In this document: positions 8,582-19,387 of the stretch, piece after piece
How the letters are laid out: each line of letters starts with the position of its first letter
How positions within the stretch are numbered: position 1 is the stretch's first letter
From: Panacagrimonas sp.
GTDB taxonomy: Bacteria > Pseudomonadota > Gammaproteobacteria > Nevskiales > Nevskiaceae
NCBI RefSeq assembly: GCF_020697055.1
Contig: NZ_JAJFBP010000010.1
Location: 1-64,000 of the forward strand
Direction of reading: 5' to 3'
Length of the DNA: 64,000 bases
Notes under the pieces: generated by a model
The model's database searches: none
What the model saw: only the letters and a program-made list of their open reading frames with translations
What the model was told of the DNA's origin: nothing
Made by a program: the position numbers and the translations under genes

Positions 8582-10079
8582 AAAGCAGCACATCGCGGAT
8601 GCTCGCCGAGTCGGTCAGGAACATCACCAGTCGATCGATGCCGATGCCGACCCCCGCGGTCGGCGGCAGTCCGTATTCGAGCGCACGGATGTAGTCGGCG
8701 TCGTAGACCATCGCCTCGTCGTCACCGGCCTCCTTGGCCTGCACCTGGGCGCGGAAGCGAGCGGCCTGGTCCTCGGGATCGTTGAGCTCCGAGAACCCGT
8801 TGGCGACCTCGCGACCGCCGAGGAAGAACTCGAAGCGGTCGGTCACGTCCGGATCGGCGTCGCTGCGACGCGCCAGCGGCGAGACCTCGGTGGGGTACTC
8901 GGTGATGAACGTCGGATCCAGCAGCCGTGCTTCGACCGTCTTTTCGAAGATCTCGGTGAGCAGCTTGCCGGCCCCGTAGGCGGGCTTCACGTCGCCGCCG
9001 ACGCGCTTGGCGTACGCGGCCAGGTATTCACGGTCGCCGACGTGCTTCGCGTCGAACTCCGGATTGAAACGCTGCACCGATTCCTTCATCGACCATCGGT
9101 TGAAGGGCTTGCCCAGGTCGTACTCGCGCTCCTGGTAGGTCAGCAGCGGACTCGCGTTCACGGCCAGCGCGGCGTCGCGAATCATCGTCTCGACCAGGTC
9201 CATGGCGTCGCGGTAGTCCGCGTAGGCCTGGTAGAACTCCAGCATCGTGAACTCGGGGTTGTGTCGCGTGGACAGCCCCTCGTTGCGGAAATTGCGGTTG
9301 ATCTCGTAGACCCGCTCGAACCCGCCGACCACGAGCCGCTTGAGGTAGAGCTCGGGCGCGATGCGCAGGTACAGATCCCGATCCAGCGCGTTGTGGTGCG
9401 TGATGAAAGGACGCGCCGCGGCGCCGCCGGCGATCGCCTGGAGCATCGGGGTCTCGACCTCGACGAAATCCAGCGCGTCCAGGAACTGGCGGATGAAACG
9501 CACCGTACGGCCGCGCTTTTCGAACACGCGCTTGACGTCGGGATTCACGATCAGGTCGACGTAGCGTTGCCGATAGCGGATCTCGGTGTCGGTCAGGCCT
9601 GCCCACTTCTCGGGCAGCGGTCGCAACCCCTTGGTCAGCAGCTCGATCTGGCGGACGCGGATCGAAAGCTCGCCGCTCTTGGTGCGCATCACGGTGCCGA
9701 CCGCACCGACGATGTCGCCGATGTCCCAGTGCTTGAACGCCTCGTAGCTCTCGGCACCGATCGCATTCATCTGCACGAACAGCTGGATGCGCCCCGAGCT
9801 GTCCTGCATCTCGACGAACGAGACCTTGCCCTGGCCGCGCTTGGCCATCAGACGGCCGGCGAGCCGGAACTCGGCGGTCTCGGATTCCAGCGACGCCGCG
9901 TCGCGGCCGCCGAACATCCCGTGCAGGTGCTCGGCCAGCGTGTCGCGGCGAAACGTGTTCGGAAACGCCTGGCCGGCGGAGCGCAGCTTGTCGAGCTTCT
10001 CGCGACGCGTGGCGATGACGTGGTTCTCGTCGAGCACCGGCGGGACGGCCGGGGACGCGCTGTCGGGGGTCTGGGTCAT
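8556..10079 (-). CDS. lysS: Lysyl-tRNA synthetase, class II
   Basis: 507 residues from the ATG at 10079, close to the family's usual length of about 505. It ligates lysine to tRNA-Lys in the cytosol. An N-terminal OB-fold anticodon-binding domain (about 60-170, with [14 protein letters not shown]) precedes the class II catalytic domain. Motif 2 ([20 protein letters not shown]) and motif 3 ([16 protein letters not shown]) are intact, and the protein ends [10 protein letters not shown], a typical LysS terminus. It lies 7 bp downstream of prfB on the same strand; prfB-lysS is a conserved gammaproteobacterial pair. Confidence 0.97.
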   Translation of the reverse strand: MTQTPDSASPAVPPVLDENHVIATRREKLDKLRSAGQAFPNTFRRDTLAEHLHGMFGGRDAASLESETAEFRLAGRLMAKRGQGKVSFVEMQDSSGRIQLFVQMNAIGAESYEAFKHWDIGDIVGAVGTVMRTKSGELSIRVRQIELLTKGLRPLPEKWAGLTDTEIRYRQRYVDLIVNPDVKRVFEKRGRTVRFIRQFLDALDFVEVETPMLQAIAGGAAARPFITHHNALDRDLYLRIAPELYLKRLVVGGFERVYEINRNFRNEGLSTRHNPEFTMLEFYQAYADYRDAMDLVETMIRDAALAVNASPLLTYQEREYDLGKPFNRWSMKESVQRFNPEFDAKHVGDREYLAAYAKRVGGDVKPAYGAGKLLTEIFEKTVEARLLDPTFITEYPTEVSPLARRSDADPDVTDRFEFFLGGREVANGFSELNDPEDQAARFRAQVQAKEAGDDEAMVYDADYIRALEYGLPPTAGVGIGIDRLVMFLTDSASIRDVLLFPQMKPET

Positions 10080-10086
10080 GGTGCTT

Positions 10087-11182
10087 TCAGAGCCCCTGCT
10101 TGAGGCTGGCTTCGATGTAGGGGTCGAGATGGCCGTCGAGCACCTTCTGCGTGTCGGCGATCTCAACCCCGGTGCGCAAATCCTTGATGCGCGACTGGTC
10201 GAGCACGTAGGACCGGATCTGGCTGCCCCACTCGATGTCCGCCTTCGAGTCCTCGACTTTCTGCTTCTCGGTGTTGCGCTTCTGCATCTCGAGATCGTAG
10301 AGCTTGGACTTGAGCATCTTCATCGCATGGTCGCGATTGGCGTGCTGGCTGCGCTGCGTCTGGCAGGCGACGACGATCCCGCTGGGCACGTGCTTGATGC
10401 GGATCGCCGATTCGGTCTTGTTGACGTGCTGGCCGCCCGCGCCGCTGGAGCGGAACGTGTCGACCTCGAGGTCCGCCGGGTTGATCTCGATGTCGAAATC
10501 GTCGTCGACCTCGGGCGAGACGAACACGCCCGCGAACGACGTGTGCCGGCGATTGCCCGAATCGAACGGAGACTTGCGCACGAGCCGATGCACGCCGGTC
10601 TCGGTGCGCAGCCAGCCATACGCGTAGTCGCCCTGGATGAAGAGCGTCGCGGACTTGATGCCCGCAACCTCGCCCTCCGAGCGCTCCATGACCTCGACCT
10701 TGAAGCCCTTGGCGTCGGCCCACTTGGTGTACATGCGCAGCAGCATCGAAGCCCAGTCCTGGCCTTCGGTGCCGCCGGCGCCGGATTGGACGTCGAGATA
10801 GGCGTTGTGGGCGTCCATCTCGCCACTGAACATGCGCTTGAACTCCATGTCCGCGGCGGTCTTCGACAGCCCGCCCAGATCACGCTCGATCTCGGCCAGG
10901 GTCTTGGCATCGCCCTCGGCTTCGGCCAGTTCGAGCAACTCGTCGGCGTCGCGCAAGCCCGCGTCGACGCGATCCAGCGTATGAACGACGTCCTCGAGCC
11001 GGGCGCGCTCACGGCCCAGGTTCTGGGCCCGTTCCGGGTCGTTCCAGACCTCGTTGCGTTCCAGCTCCGCCGACACCTCGATCAGGCGGTCACGCTTGGT
11101 GTCGTAGTCAAAGAAAGCCCCGGAGCGCGTCGAAACGCGCTCGCAGGGCTGTGATCTCGCTCTTGAGTTGCGGGGCTTCCAT
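10087..11182 (-). CDS. prfB: Peptide chain release factor 2, expressed by programmed +1 frameshift
   Basis: RF2 releases peptides at UGA and UAA stops. The start is the ATG at 11182; 24 codons lead to an in-frame TGA at 11110-11108, and the remaining 340 residues lie in the +1 frame. The full product is 364 residues, matching known RF2 proteins. The stop codon-reading SPF tripeptide (KSPFDSGN) and the catalytic GGQ loop ([15 protein letters not shown]) are both present. Residues 1-24 end ALRGFL, and translation resumes with D-Y-D after the shift. Annotating only the downstream frame would lose the true N terminus. It is co-directional with lysS, 7 bp away. Confidence 0.97.
11107..11123 (-). 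promoter_or_regulatory. prfB programmed +1 frameshift site
   Basis: On the coding strand the sequence reads CCGGGGCTTTCTTTGAC. A Shine-Dalgarno-like CCGGGG lies just upstream of the slippery CTT and the UGA stop followed by C. This is the established RF2 autoregulation signal: low RF2 slows termination at UGA and favours the shift. The spacing matches the classical site. Confidence 0.93.
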
Positions 11183-11483
11183 ACGGAACGTAAGGGGGAA
11201 TTTGAGGGCGCGAAGTATAGCCACGCAGGTAGGCTCGTACCTGTCGACGCGGGCGCTCCCGGGTTGTAAGGGTGCTCGACGGCGTGCTACAAAACTCGCC
11301 GAAATGCGGGCCACCACTAGCCGCATCGTGCTGATTGGAGAGGGGTTCGCAAAAAGCAGGCCCAAGCGAGCAAGTAAGAAGCAGCGTCGAACATGACGCG
11401 CGGCAGTTCCGGTGGGATTAAAATTCCGGCGCTGTCGAAGCCGAATAAACCAGTTTCGCATCAGTTACGTCAGGAGGGGGTCA
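11183..11483. promoter_or_regulatory. Divergent intergenic region, prfB / OmpA-family gene
   Basis: A 301-bp gene-free stretch between two outward-facing genes. On the minus strand TATACT (11214-11219), about 30 bases before the prfB start, is a fair -10 candidate without a clear -35. On the plus strand AGGAGGGGG (11472-11480) is a strong ribosome site for the OmpA-family gene. The OmpA promoter itself I cannot place; the local AT-rich patch near 11416-11424 (GGATTAAAATT) is one possibility. Confidence 0.4.
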
Positions 11484-12803
11484 ATGAAAAGAGTTGCCTT
11501 GGCGGGCGCTGTGCTCGCTGCCGTGGCGTCGGCCTCGGCTTTCGCTCAGGAGGAAGGGGGCGGTACTTCAGCGGGTCCGGATCTCGGGACTTCGCGAGGT
11601 GCCATCGCCAACCGCTTCTATATCGCGCCCATGGCGTCGCATGTCTGGGAAGACAGCGAGCGTCAGGTCGACGACGGTTGGGGCGGCACGCTTGCCATCG
11701 GCAAGCAGCTCTCCGAATCGTTCATGGTCGAGTTGAGTGGCTTCTATCAGGAGCATCACGTCGGCGGCGAACAGAGCAGCCCCGCGAAGGTGATGGGCGG
11801 CGGATTGTCGGGTCTGTTCTTCCCGCTCAACGGCGGTCTGTCGCGCAATTTCTACGGCATCGTCGGCGCGCATTACGGCGACGTGAAGAAGCATCCGATC
11901 GGATCTGGGCTTTTCCAGGACGACAAGGACTACTCCACCGTGTTCGGCAGCGCCGGTCTGGGCTTCCTGTTCGGACCTTTCGCCCTGCTCAACGGCGGCG
12001 CGTTCCGTGCCGAAGCGCTGTACCGCATGGACTTCCATGACAAGCCGGAACTCGGCGGCGCCGACACCGACGACTTCAGCGACGCCGTCGTCAACTTCGG
12101 CTTCCTGATTCCGATCGGTGCGCAGCCGCAGCCGCCTGCTCCGGCCGAACCCGCGCCGGTAGAAGTCGTGCCCGCCGCCGCGCCGGCCGACAGCGACGGT
12201 GACGGCGTCACCGACGATCTCGACCAGTGCCCGGGCACGCCCGCAGGCGAGCCGGTCAACGAAGTCGGTTGCCCGCTGCCGAAGAAGGAGTGCAAGACGC
12301 CGGAGCCGGGCCAGCCGGTCACGCTCGAGGGTTGCGCCGCAGGCGACAAGATCGTGCTGCGCGGTGTGAACTTCGAGTACGACAAGTCGCGCCTGACCTC
12401 GAACGCGAAGACCATCCTGGACGGCGTGACGGATGCCCTCGTCGCAGCGCCCACGGTCACGGTCGAGCTCGGCGGTCACACCGACGCACGCGGCAGCGAC
12501 GAGTACAACCAGAAGCTGTCTGAGCGCCGCGCCGCTTCGGTACGCCAGTACCTGATCGGCAAGGGCATCGACGCGGGTCGTATGACCTCGGCGGGTTACG
12601 GCGAGAGCCAGCCCGTGGCGGACAACGAGACCGACGAAGGCCGCGAGCTGAACCGTCGCGTGGAGCTGAAGATCACCGGTGGCACCACCGAGACTTCGGC
12701 CCCCGCCCCGGCCGCGGAAGCCGCACCGGCGGCGGATGCTGCCCCGGCGGCCGATGCTGCTCCGGCGGCGGATGCCGCGCCGGCGGAAGCCCCGGCGCCG
12801 TAA
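11484..12803 (+). CDS. OmpA-family outer-membrane protein with calcium-type repeats
   Basis: 439 residues from the ATG at 11484. A 21-residue signal peptide ends AFA-QEE. The N-terminal region (about 30-215) is an eight-strand-type beta-barrel. A Pro-rich hinge is followed by a thrombospondin type 3-like segment (DSDGDGVTDDLDQCPGTP, about 233-250), which usually binds calcium. The OmpA C-terminal peptidoglycan-binding domain (about 290-400) contains ELGGHTDARGSDEYNQKLSERR-type sequence and NRRVELKI. The tail is a low-complexity AAPAAD repeat. It anchors the outer membrane to the wall. A strong intrinsic terminator follows 22 bases after the stop, so it is probably monocistronic. Confidence 0.93.
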   Translation: MKRVALAGAVLAAVASASAFAQEEGGGTSAGPDLGTSRGAIANRFYIAPMASHVWEDSERQVDDGWGGTLAIGKQLSESFMVELSGFYQEHHVGGEQSSPAKVMGGGLSGLFFPLNGGLSRNFYGIVGAHYGDVKKHPIGSGLFQDDKDYSTVFGSAGLGFLFGPFALLNGGAFRAEALYRMDFHDKPELGGADTDDFSDAVVNFGFLIPIGAQPQPPAPAEPAPVEVVPAAAPADSDGDGVTDDLDQCPGTPAGEPVNEVGCPLPKKECKTPEPGQPVTLEGCAAGDKIVLRGVNFEYDKSRLTSNAKTILDGVTDALVAAPTVTVELGGHTDARGSDEYNQKLSERRAASVRQYLIGKGIDAGRMTSAGYGESQPVADNETDEGRELNRRVELKITGGTTETSAPAPAAEAAPAADAAPAADAAPAADAAPAEAPAP

Positions 12804-12825
12804 TCTCGGCGTCAGCAGGACCTCG

Positions 12826-12855
12826 GGAGCCGCGCGAAAGCGCGGCTCCTTTTTT
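12826..12855 (+). terminator. Intrinsic terminator of the OmpA-family gene
   Basis: A perfect 10-bp GC stem (12826-12835 with 12840-12849) is closed by a GAAA tetraloop and followed directly by six T residues (12850-12855). It is the clearest rho-independent terminator in the window. Confidence 0.95.
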
Positions 12856-12884
12856 ATGCCCGTCGCTTTTTTTGAAGCGCTCGA

Positions 12885-13724
12885 CTACGACGACGGTTCG
12901 GCGCTCCACACCGGGCGGGGGCCCTGCGCCAGGCGCGGCGCGAGCCACGCCAGCACCGTCTTGGCCTCGTCGACGAATCCGAAAGGTGGATTGATCACAA
13001 GCAAGCCGCAGCCGCGCATCTGGCCCTCGCCGGGCGCGCCGGTCTCGAGCGTGCAGTTGAGCGACGGCCTGGCGCAGTCACGCCGCGCGCGCCGCACGAA
13101 ACGCTCGGCCTCGTGACGATTCTTCAACGGATACCAGAGCGCATGGATGCCGCCGGCGAAACGCTGCGCGGCCTGCACCAGGAAGTCGCCCGCGGCGTCG
13201 AACTCCGAGCGTGACTCGAAGGGCGGATCGACCAGCACCAGGCCGCGCTTCTCGCGCGGTGGCAGCAACGCATGGGCCTCGTAGCCGTCACGAACGTGCA
13301 GCTGCGCCTCGGGCACGTGCGCGCGCAACTGCGCCGCGATGTCCGCGACACGTTCGCAGCAGACCAGCCGATCGCCGTCGCGCCTCAGGCGCGCCGCCAG
13401 GGCCGGCGATCCGGGATACACGCGACTGTGCTTCAGATCCGCGCGCGGCTCGGCGCCGTCGCCGAACCAGCCCACCAGGTCGAGATAGCGCGCGACCATC
13501 GGCGGCATCGACGCCTCGTGCCGCAGGCGACCGATCCCCTCACGCCACTCTCCGGTGCGATCGGCGTCCTCCGAGACGAGGTCGTACGACCCGGCACCCG
13601 CATGCGTATCGAGGTAGCACCACGGCTTGTCCTTGCGGTTCAGAGCCTCGATCAATCCGACCAGCAGGACGTGCTTGAACACGTCGGCGAAATTTCCGGC
13701 GTGGAACGCGTGTCGATAGTGCAC
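12885..13724 (-). CDS. rlmJ: 23S rRNA (adenine(2030)-N6)-methyltransferase
   Basis: 279 residues, the normal size for RlmJ. It methylates A2030 of 23S rRNA with S-adenosylmethionine. The start MHYRHAFHAGNFADVFKHVL is characteristic of the family; the glycine-rich SAM motif is DTHAGAGSYDL, and the catalytic DPPF-type motif is seen in LVLVDPPFE. It lies 19 bp downstream of the hybrid histidine kinase on the same strand, and is convergent with the OmpA gene. Confidence 0.94.
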   Translation of the reverse strand: MHYRHAFHAGNFADVFKHVLLVGLIEALNRKDKPWCYLDTHAGAGSYDLVSEDADRTGEWREGIGRLRHEASMPPMVARYLDLVGWFGDGAEPRADLKHSRVYPGSPALAARLRRDGDRLVCCERVADIAAQLRAHVPEAQLHVRDGYEAHALLPPREKRGLVLVDPPFESRSEFDAAGDFLVQAAQRFAGGIHALWYPLKNRHEAERFVRRARRDCARPSLNCTLETGAPGEGQMRGCGLLVINPPFGFVDEAKTVLAWLAPRLAQGPRPVWSAEPSS

Positions 13725-13743
13725 GGTGTGAAGTCGGGTCCTG

Positions 13744-16608
13744 TCAGCGACGGCGGCGTGCCGCCATGCGCTTGAGCGCGGCGTCGAGCATCGCAGGTTC
13801 GATCGGCTTTGCGACGTAGTCGTCCATGCCCGCCACGCGACAGCGCTCGCGATCCTCGGGCAGCACGTTGGCGGTCATCGCCACGATCAGAGGCTGACGT
13901 TCCGCGGGAATCCCGCTGCGGATGCGCCGCGTCGCCTCGAGGCCGTCCAGCCCCGGCATTTCCACGTCCATCAACACCACGTCGTAGGCGTTGCGCATCA
14001 CCGCGTCCAGTGCCTGCATGCCATCGGCGACGACGTCCACGCTGCCGTAGCCGAGCTTTCGAAGCAGCAATCCGGCGAGCTTCTGGTTGGTGGGGTTGTC
14101 TTCCGCGAGCAGCAGCGACAGGCCAACGGCTCCGGAGCTGTCGCGCACCGCGGTCGGCGCGCTCGGCATCGCCGCGGCACGCGGCTGCAGCGCCTGCACC
14201 AGGGCCGACTGCAGACGCGTCTGGCGCACCGGCTTGGTCAGGCTCGCCGCGAGCGCAATGCCGGTGGGACGAGCCGACGCCAACGGCAGCATCAGGACGA
14301 CCGGGACGTCGCGCAGCGCACCCAGACGACGCGCGAACTCTTCGCCGGGCATCGTCGGCATGCGCTGATCGATCAGTGCGACGTCGAATGCCTCGCCGCC
14401 CACGACCCGCGCCAGCGCCGCTTCGGCGTCCTGCTCGGCCACCACCTGCATCTCCCACCCGTGGAGCACGCGCGACAGGGCCTCGAGCTGCGCGGCGTTG
14501 TCGTCCACGAGCAGCACGCGCCGGCCTGGCAGCGCCTCGGGCGGCGGCAGCGGTGGCAGCACGCCGGCCCGGCCCGGGATCACCACGCGAAAGATGCTGC
14601 CCGCGCCGACCTCGCTCTGGATCTCGATGCGCCCGCCGTGGGCTTCGACGATGCGCTTGCTGATCACCAACCCGAGCCCTGTGCCGCCGAAACGTCGCGC
14701 GGTGTCGGCCTCGGCCTGGCTGAATTCCATGAACAGTCGCGACTGCGCTTCATCCGAGATGCCAATGCCGGTGTCGCGCACCTCGAAGACGAACTCGGTT
14801 AGGCCGTCGGCGCCGGGCTCGTGCGCCGCCAGCCGCACGGTCACCTCGCCCGCATGGGTGAACTTCACCGCGTTTCCGAGCAGGTTGACCAGGACCTGGC
14901 GGATTCGCGCGGCATCGCCCGAACAGGTGTCGGGCACGTGCGGCTCGACGTTGAACACCAGCTCGAGATCCTTGGCCTGCGCCTGGTGGCTCACCAGCTC
15001 GAACGCGGTCTCGACCAGGCGACGCACGTCGAACGCGTTGTCCTCCAGCTTGAGCCCGCCCGATTCCATCTTCGAGAAATCGAGGATGTCGTTGATCAGG
15101 CCCAGCAGGTGATCCCCACTGCTGCGGATCGCCTGCACGAAATCGCGCTGCTGCGCCGTCAGGGGCGTGTCGTTGAGCAATCCGGCGAACCCGAGCACGG
15201 CATTCATCGGCGTGCGGATCTCGTGGCTCATCGTCGACAGAAACACGCTGCGCGCGCGCGCGGCGGCCTCGGCCTGTTCCTTGGCGCGCAGCGCCTCCTC
15301 GATGTCCGTGTTGGATCCGAACCACTTCACCGGTCGGCCGTCGGAATCCTTCAGGGCGATCGCGCGGCACTGGTGCCAGCGGTAGCTTCCATTGGCGGCG
15401 CGCAGCCGCATCTGGCAGTCGAACGGCACGCCGGTCCCGAGCGAGTGCGACCACTCGCCGAACGCGAGTTCCACGTCGTCGGGATGCGCTGCGCTGCGCC
15501 AGCTGTGTCCGATGAGGTCGGCCGGATCGACGCCATGCACCACGCGCGCGCGATCGCTCACGAAATCGAACAGGCCGTCTGAGGTCGTGGTCCAGATCAC
15601 TTCCGGCACCGACTGGGCCAGATAGCGGAAGCGTCGCTCGCTTTCGATCAGCGCGTCCCGTGCGCGGCGATTGGCATCGATGTCCATCACCACGCCGTCG
15701 AACATCGCCACGCCGTCCGATGTCATGTACGGGTGACCGGCGCGCCCTTCGACCCACAGCACGCGCCCGTCGCGATGGCGGATTCGGTATTCGGCGCGTA
15801 CCGACAGCCCCTGCGCGACCTGCGCGGAGAGTTCGGCATCCACGCGCTCGATGTCCTCGCCCAGCAGCAGTTGCTGAAAGCCGCGCGGGTTGTTCTCCAG
15901 GAATGCCGGCGGATAACCCGTCAGGCCTTCGACGCCGACGCTGGCGTACTGCACACGCCACGGCGGTCGCGCCTCGGCGCGGAACACGAAGCCCGGCAGG
16001 TTCCCGACGATCACGCGAAACCGCGATTCGCTGCTGGCCAGCCGCTCGCGCGCCTCGTCCCGCTCGAACAGCGCCCGGCGCATGCGCAACAGTTCCACCA
16101 CCTGCCGGGCGAGCGCGCGCAACGCCTCGCCCTGCTGCGGAGTGAGCGTGCGAGGCCGCCGGTCGATGGCGCACAGCGTGCCCAGCGCATGACCGCCTTC
16201 GGTCACCAGCGGCACGCCCGCGTAGAAGCGGATGTCGGGCGCTCCGGTGACCAGGGGATTTTCGCGAAACCGTGGATCCTTCCGCGCGTCGGCAACCTCC
16301 AGCATCTGGTCGGGTTGGAGGATCGCGTGGCCGCAGAACGCGAGCTCGCGCGCGGTTTCAGCCGCTTCCAGGCCGACCCGGGCCTTGAACCACTGACGCT
16401 CTTCGTCGAGCAGGCTGATCAGCGCGATCGGCACGTCGCAGATGCTCGAGGCGAGCGTGACGATGTCCTGGTACGAAGGCTCGGGCAGCGTGTCCAGGAG
16501 GCGCAGCTCGCGCAGCGCGGCAAGCCGCTCGGCCTCGTTGGCCGGGAGCGCTGCCGGAACCGCGCCGGACGGGCGCGCGTTGGCGGAGGGATGGGACAGA
16601 GACGTCAT
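13744..16608 (-). CDS. Hybrid sensor histidine kinase (GAF-PAS-PAS-HisKA-HATPase-REC-REC)
   Basis: 954 residues from the ATG at 16608 (other in-frame starts exist up to 16734). Domain order: GAF (about 25-165), two PAS/PAC domains (about 195-310 and 325-445), HisKA with [10 protein letters not shown] (phospho-His near 458), and an ATPase domain (about 555-675; [22 protein letters not shown]). A first receiver (about 690-805) has RVLLVDDN and ALIDQRMP. A second receiver (about 828-945) has [11 protein letters not shown] and [12 protein letters not shown]. Both receivers keep the phospho-acceptor Asp. No membrane segment is visible, so it is a cytoplasmic sensor. The input signal and output partner are unknown. 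It faces the NUDIX gene across a 136-bp divergent gap. Confidence 0.92.
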   Translation of the reverse strand: MTSLSHPSANARPSGAVPAALPANEAERLAALRELRLLDTLPEPSYQDIVTLASSICDVPIALISLLDEERQWFKARVGLEAAETARELAFCGHAILQPDQMLEVADARKDPRFRENPLVTGAPDIRFYAGVPLVTEGGHALGTLCAIDRRPRTLTPQQGEALRALARQVVELLRMRRALFERDEARERLASSESRFRVIVGNLPGFVFRAEARPPWRVQYASVGVEGLTGYPPAFLENNPRGFQQLLLGEDIERVDAELSAQVAQGLSVRAEYRIRHRDGRVLWVEGRAGHPYMTSDGVAMFDGVVMDIDANRRARDALIESERRFRYLAQSVPEVIWTTTSDGLFDFVSDRARVVHGVDPADLIGHSWRSAAHPDDVELAFGEWSHSLGTGVPFDCQMRLRAANGSYRWHQCRAIALKDSDGRPVKWFGSNTDIEEALRAKEQAEAAARARSVFLSTMSHEIRTPMNAVLGFAGLLNDTPLTAQQRDFVQAIRSSGDHLLGLINDILDFSKMESGGLKLEDNAFDVRRLVETAFELVSHQAQAKDLELVFNVEPHVPDTCSGDAARIRQVLVNLLGNAVKFTHAGEVTVRLAAHEPGADGLTEFVFEVRDTGIGISDEAQSRLFMEFSQAEADTARRFGGTGLGLVISKRIVEAHGGRIEIQSEVGAGSIFRVVIPGRAGVLPPLPPPEALPGRRVLLVDDNAAQLEALSRVLHGWEMQVVAEQDAEAALARVVGGEAFDVALIDQRMPTMPGEEFARRLGALRDVPVVLMLPLASARPTGIALAASLTKPVRQTRLQSALVQALQPRAAAMPSAPTAVRDSSGAVGLSLLLAEDNPTNQKLAGLLLRKLGYGSVDVVADGMQALDAVMRNAYDVVLMDVEMPGLDGLEATRRIRSGIPAERQPLIVAMTANVLPEDRERCRVAGMDDYVAKPIEPAMLDAALKRMAARRRR

Positions 16609-16744
16609 GGCGAACGATTCAGCGCCGAGCATGCCACGCGATCGGGAACACGTCAGGTCGCCGCACGAGGCACGCATCGGATTCCGGCAACGGGCGTCGC
16701 CGGGCCATACTCGTGACCCGACTCCCGCCCCCACCGACGCTCCG

Positions 16745-17278
16745 ATGACGACTCCGAACCCCGACGCGCCGCGAACCTTGCACGATGGAAAGTTCCTGAA
16801 GCTGCTGCGCGACGGTCATTGGGAATACGTGCGTCGCCAACGCGCCAGCGGCGCAGGTTTCGTCATCGCGGTCACGGAGGCCAACGAGCTCGTGCTCGTC
16901 GAACAGTTCCGGGTGCCGCTGCGGCAGCGCGTGATCGAATTGCCGGCGGGAATCATCGGCGACAGCGCCGACACCGCGGGCGAGTCGGCGGAAGCCTCCT
17001 CGCTTCGCGAGCTGGAAGAGGAGACCGGTTTCCGCGGACAGGAGGCACATCTGGTCTGTCAGGGTCCGGTGGCTGCCGGCATGACCGACGAGATCGGCTA
17101 CTTCACCCGGGTCACGGGTCTGCAGCGCGTGAGCAGCGGCGGCGGCGTCGAAGGCGAGGACATCACGGTCCATCTCGTGCCGATCGCGGGCATCGAGAAA
17201 TGGATCGCCGCGCAGGAGGCGCGCGGAGTTCTGGTGGACTCCCGCATCTACGTTGCGCTCTATTTCGCCGCTCGCTGA
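16745..17278 (+). CDS. NUDIX hydrolase, ADP-ribose pyrophosphatase-like
   Basis: 177 residues. The NUDIX box is complete: ELPAGIIGD precedes, and the helix reads [19 protein letters not shown] (about 73-97), with the REL-EE metal-binding core. The layout, with ELPAG before the box and a downstream MTDE segment, resembles ADP-sugar pyrophosphatases, which split ADP-ribose into AMP and ribose 5-phosphate. The exact substrate cannot be fixed by eye. The stop is 12 bases before the next gene. Confidence 0.88.
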   Translation: MTTPNPDAPRTLHDGKFLKLLRDGHWEYVRRQRASGAGFVIAVTEANELVLVEQFRVPLRQRVIELPAGIIGDSADTAGESAEASSLRELEEETGFRGQEAHLVCQGPVAAGMTDEIGYFTRVTGLQRVSSGGGVEGEDITVHLVPIAGIEKWIAAQEARGVLVDSRIYVALYFAAR

Positions 17279-17290
17279 TCCCGACCCACC

Positions 17291-19381
17291 ATGGCCCGAT
17301 ACGCGTTGTTCCCGCTGACCCTGCTCGCGGCGCTGTCGCTCTGCGGCTGCGCCCACGATTCGGATCGCAAGGAGAAATCGGCGGATGCCGATGCCCCGCC
17401 CGCGGCGGAGGCGCCGCCCGCACCCACGCTCGCGTCCGGCGTCGACAAGGCCAATTTCGATCCGACGGTGCGGCCGCAGGACGACCTCTATCGGGCGGTC
17501 AACGGCGCCTGGCTGTCGCGCACGCGCATTCCTCCCGACAAGTCCAACTACGGTGCGTTCACCGCGCTGGGCGACGAGGCCGAGGCCCAGCTGCGCGTGA
17601 TCATCGAGGAGATGGCGGCGTTGAAGGTCGTGCCGCCCAACAGCATCGAGCAGAAGGTGGGCGACGCCTACGCGGCCTTCATGGACGAAAGCCGCATCGA
17701 GTCGCTCGGGCTCGAGCCGATCCAGGCGGAGCTCGATGCGATCGACAAGCTGCGTGATCGCCATGAGCTGCTGATGATGATGGCGCGTTTGTATCGCACC
17801 GGCGTGAAAGTGCCGCTGGCGGCGTACGTGCACCAGGATGCCAAGGACGCGACGCGCTACGCCGGCGACTTCATGCAGAGCGGGCTGTCGCTGCCCAATC
17901 GCGACTTCTATCTGATCCAGGACGCCAAGTTCAAAGCGATCCGCGAGGCGTTTCGCGGACATGTGGCCCGCATGGTCGCGCTGACGGGCAGCGGCGAAGG
18001 GCGCCGCGTCGCGGACACCGTGCTCGCGCTCGAAACGCGACTGGCCAGGCACCAGTGGGACAAGGTCGCATTGCGCGATCCGGTGAAGCGCTACAACCCG
18101 TATCCGGCGTCCAAGCTGCCGACGCTGGCTCCGCAGATCGACTGGCCGCGGTATCTGCAGGAGGTCGGGTTCGGGTCGCTCGACACGGTGCTGGTGAGCC
18201 AGCCCAGCTACGTCACCGAGCTCGGACGGCTGCTCAAGTCCGAATCGCTTTCGCGCTGGAAGACCTATCTCAAATGGCAGGTGCTGAGCGCACGCGCCGA
18301 ACTGCTGCCGCGCGCGTACGTCGACGAGAACTTCGCGTTCTTCGGCCGCACGCTCAACGGCATCGAGGAGAACGAGCCGCGATGGAAGCGCGGCGTCGGT
18401 GTCGTCGAGCAGTCGCTGGGCGAAGCCGTGGGACAGATCTACGTGGCGCGCCACTTTCCGGCGCAGAACAAGGCGCGCATGGAAGCGCTGGTGGCCAATC
18501 TCGTGCGCGCGTACGGAAAGTCGATCGACGAGCTCGACTGGATGGGCTCGACCACGCGCGCCGCGGCGCGCGAGAAGCTGTCGAAGTTCGTCACCAAGAT
18601 CGGCTATCCGCGCGTGTGGCGCGACTACGGGACGCTCAGGATCGGAGCGGGCGACGCCGTCGGCAACCAGCGTCGCGCAGCGGAATTCGAATACGCGCGC
18701 GACCTGGCCAAGCTCGGCAAGCCGATCGATCGCGAGGAATGGGGCATGACGCCGCAGACCGTCAACGCCTACTACAACGCGGAGATGAACGAGATCGTCT
18801 TTCCGGCGGCGATCCTGCAGCCGCCGTTCTTCGACGTGAACGCCGACGACGCGGTGAACTACGGTGCGATCGGCGCGGTGATCGGCCACGAGATCAGCCA
18901 CGGGTTCGACGACAAGGGCTCGCAGTACGACGGCGACGGCAACCTGCGCATGTGGTGGACACCGGAGGATCGCGCGCGCTTCGATGCGCTGGGTGCGCGC
19001 CTTGCCGCGCAATACGATGCCTACGAGCCCGTCCCCGGCTATCACGTCGACGGCAAGTTCACGCTGGGCGAGAACATCGCCGACCTCGGCGGGCTCAGCA
19101 TCGCGTATCGCGCGTATCGGCTGTCGCTCGAGAGCCGCGAGGGTCCCGTGATCGATGGGTTGAGCGCGGATCAGCGCTTCTTCATCGGTTGGGCGCAGGC
19201 CTGGCGCCGGCTGTATCGGCAGGAGAACCTGCTCAATCGCCTGAAGACCGATCCGCACGCGCCCAGCGAATACCGCTGCAACGGCGTGGTCGAGAACCTT
19301 CCGGCGTTCCAGTCCGCCTTCGGCCTGAAGCAAGGCGATCGCATGTACCGCACGCCGGAGCAGCGCCTCAGGATCTGGTGA
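17291..19381 (+). CDS. M13-family zinc metallopeptidase (neprilysin/PepO-like), lipoprotein
   Basis: 696 residues. A lipoprotein signal peptide ends LCGC, with Cys20 as the likely lipid site. The M13 N-terminal domain spans about 50-430. The catalytic domain carries the zinc motif HEISH (His534 and His538), the third ligand in GENIADLGG (about 593), and NAYYNAEMNEIVFPAAILQ upstream. The C-terminal CNGVVENLPAFQSAF motif is typical of the family. These enzymes cut oligopeptides in the periplasm. A GCCCCGG hairpin repeat lies just after the stop. Confidence 0.94.
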   Translation: MARYALFPLTLLAALSLCGCAHDSDRKEKSADADAPPAAEAPPAPTLASGVDKANFDPTVRPQDDLYRAVNGAWLSRTRIPPDKSNYGAFTALGDEAEAQLRVIIEEMAALKVVPPNSIEQKVGDAYAAFMDESRIESLGLEPIQAELDAIDKLRDRHELLMMMARLYRTGVKVPLAAYVHQDAKDATRYAGDFMQSGLSLPNRDFYLIQDAKFKAIREAFRGHVARMVALTGSGEGRRVADTVLALETRLARHQWDKVALRDPVKRYNPYPASKLPTLAPQIDWPRYLQEVGFGSLDTVLVSQPSYVTELGRLLKSESLSRWKTYLKWQVLSARAELLPRAYVDENFAFFGRTLNGIEENEPRWKRGVGVVEQSLGEAVGQIYVARHFPAQNKARMEALVANLVRAYGKSIDELDWMGSTTRAAAREKLSKFVTKIGYPRVWRDYGTLRIGAGDAVGNQRRAAEFEYARDLAKLGKPIDREEWGMTPQTVNAYYNAEMNEIVFPAAILQPPFFDVNADDAVNYGAIGAVIGHEISHGFDDKGSQYDGDGNLRMWWTPEDRARFDALGARLAAQYDAYEPVPGYHVDGKFTLGENIADLGGLSIAYRAYRLSLESREGPVIDGLSADQRFFIGWAQAWRRLYRQENLLNRLKTDPHAPSEYRCNGVVENLPAFQSAFGLKQGDRMYRTPEQRLRIW

Positions 19382-19387
19382 GGCCCC

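Noticed and set aside
6341..8785. An 814-codon plus-strand frame opposite the EAL gene
   Set aside because: No recognisable domain, and the minus strand encodes EAL motifs throughout; the frame is a mirror artefact.
11108..11182. prfB read as a pseudogene because of the early TGA
   Set aside because: The TGA sits in the classical RF2 frameshift signal, and the combined product has the normal 364-residue length with intact SPF and GGQ.
12700..12800. GCxGCGGATGCTGCCCCGGCG-type tandem units that look like a short repeat array
   Set aside because: They are the AAPAAD coding repeats in the tail of the OmpA-family protein, without spacers, so not a CRISPR or regulatory array.
16619..19333. A 904-codon antisense frame opposite the M13 peptidase and NUDIX genes
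   Set aside because: No domains and runs across two well-supported genes of the other strand; it is a GC-driven shadow.
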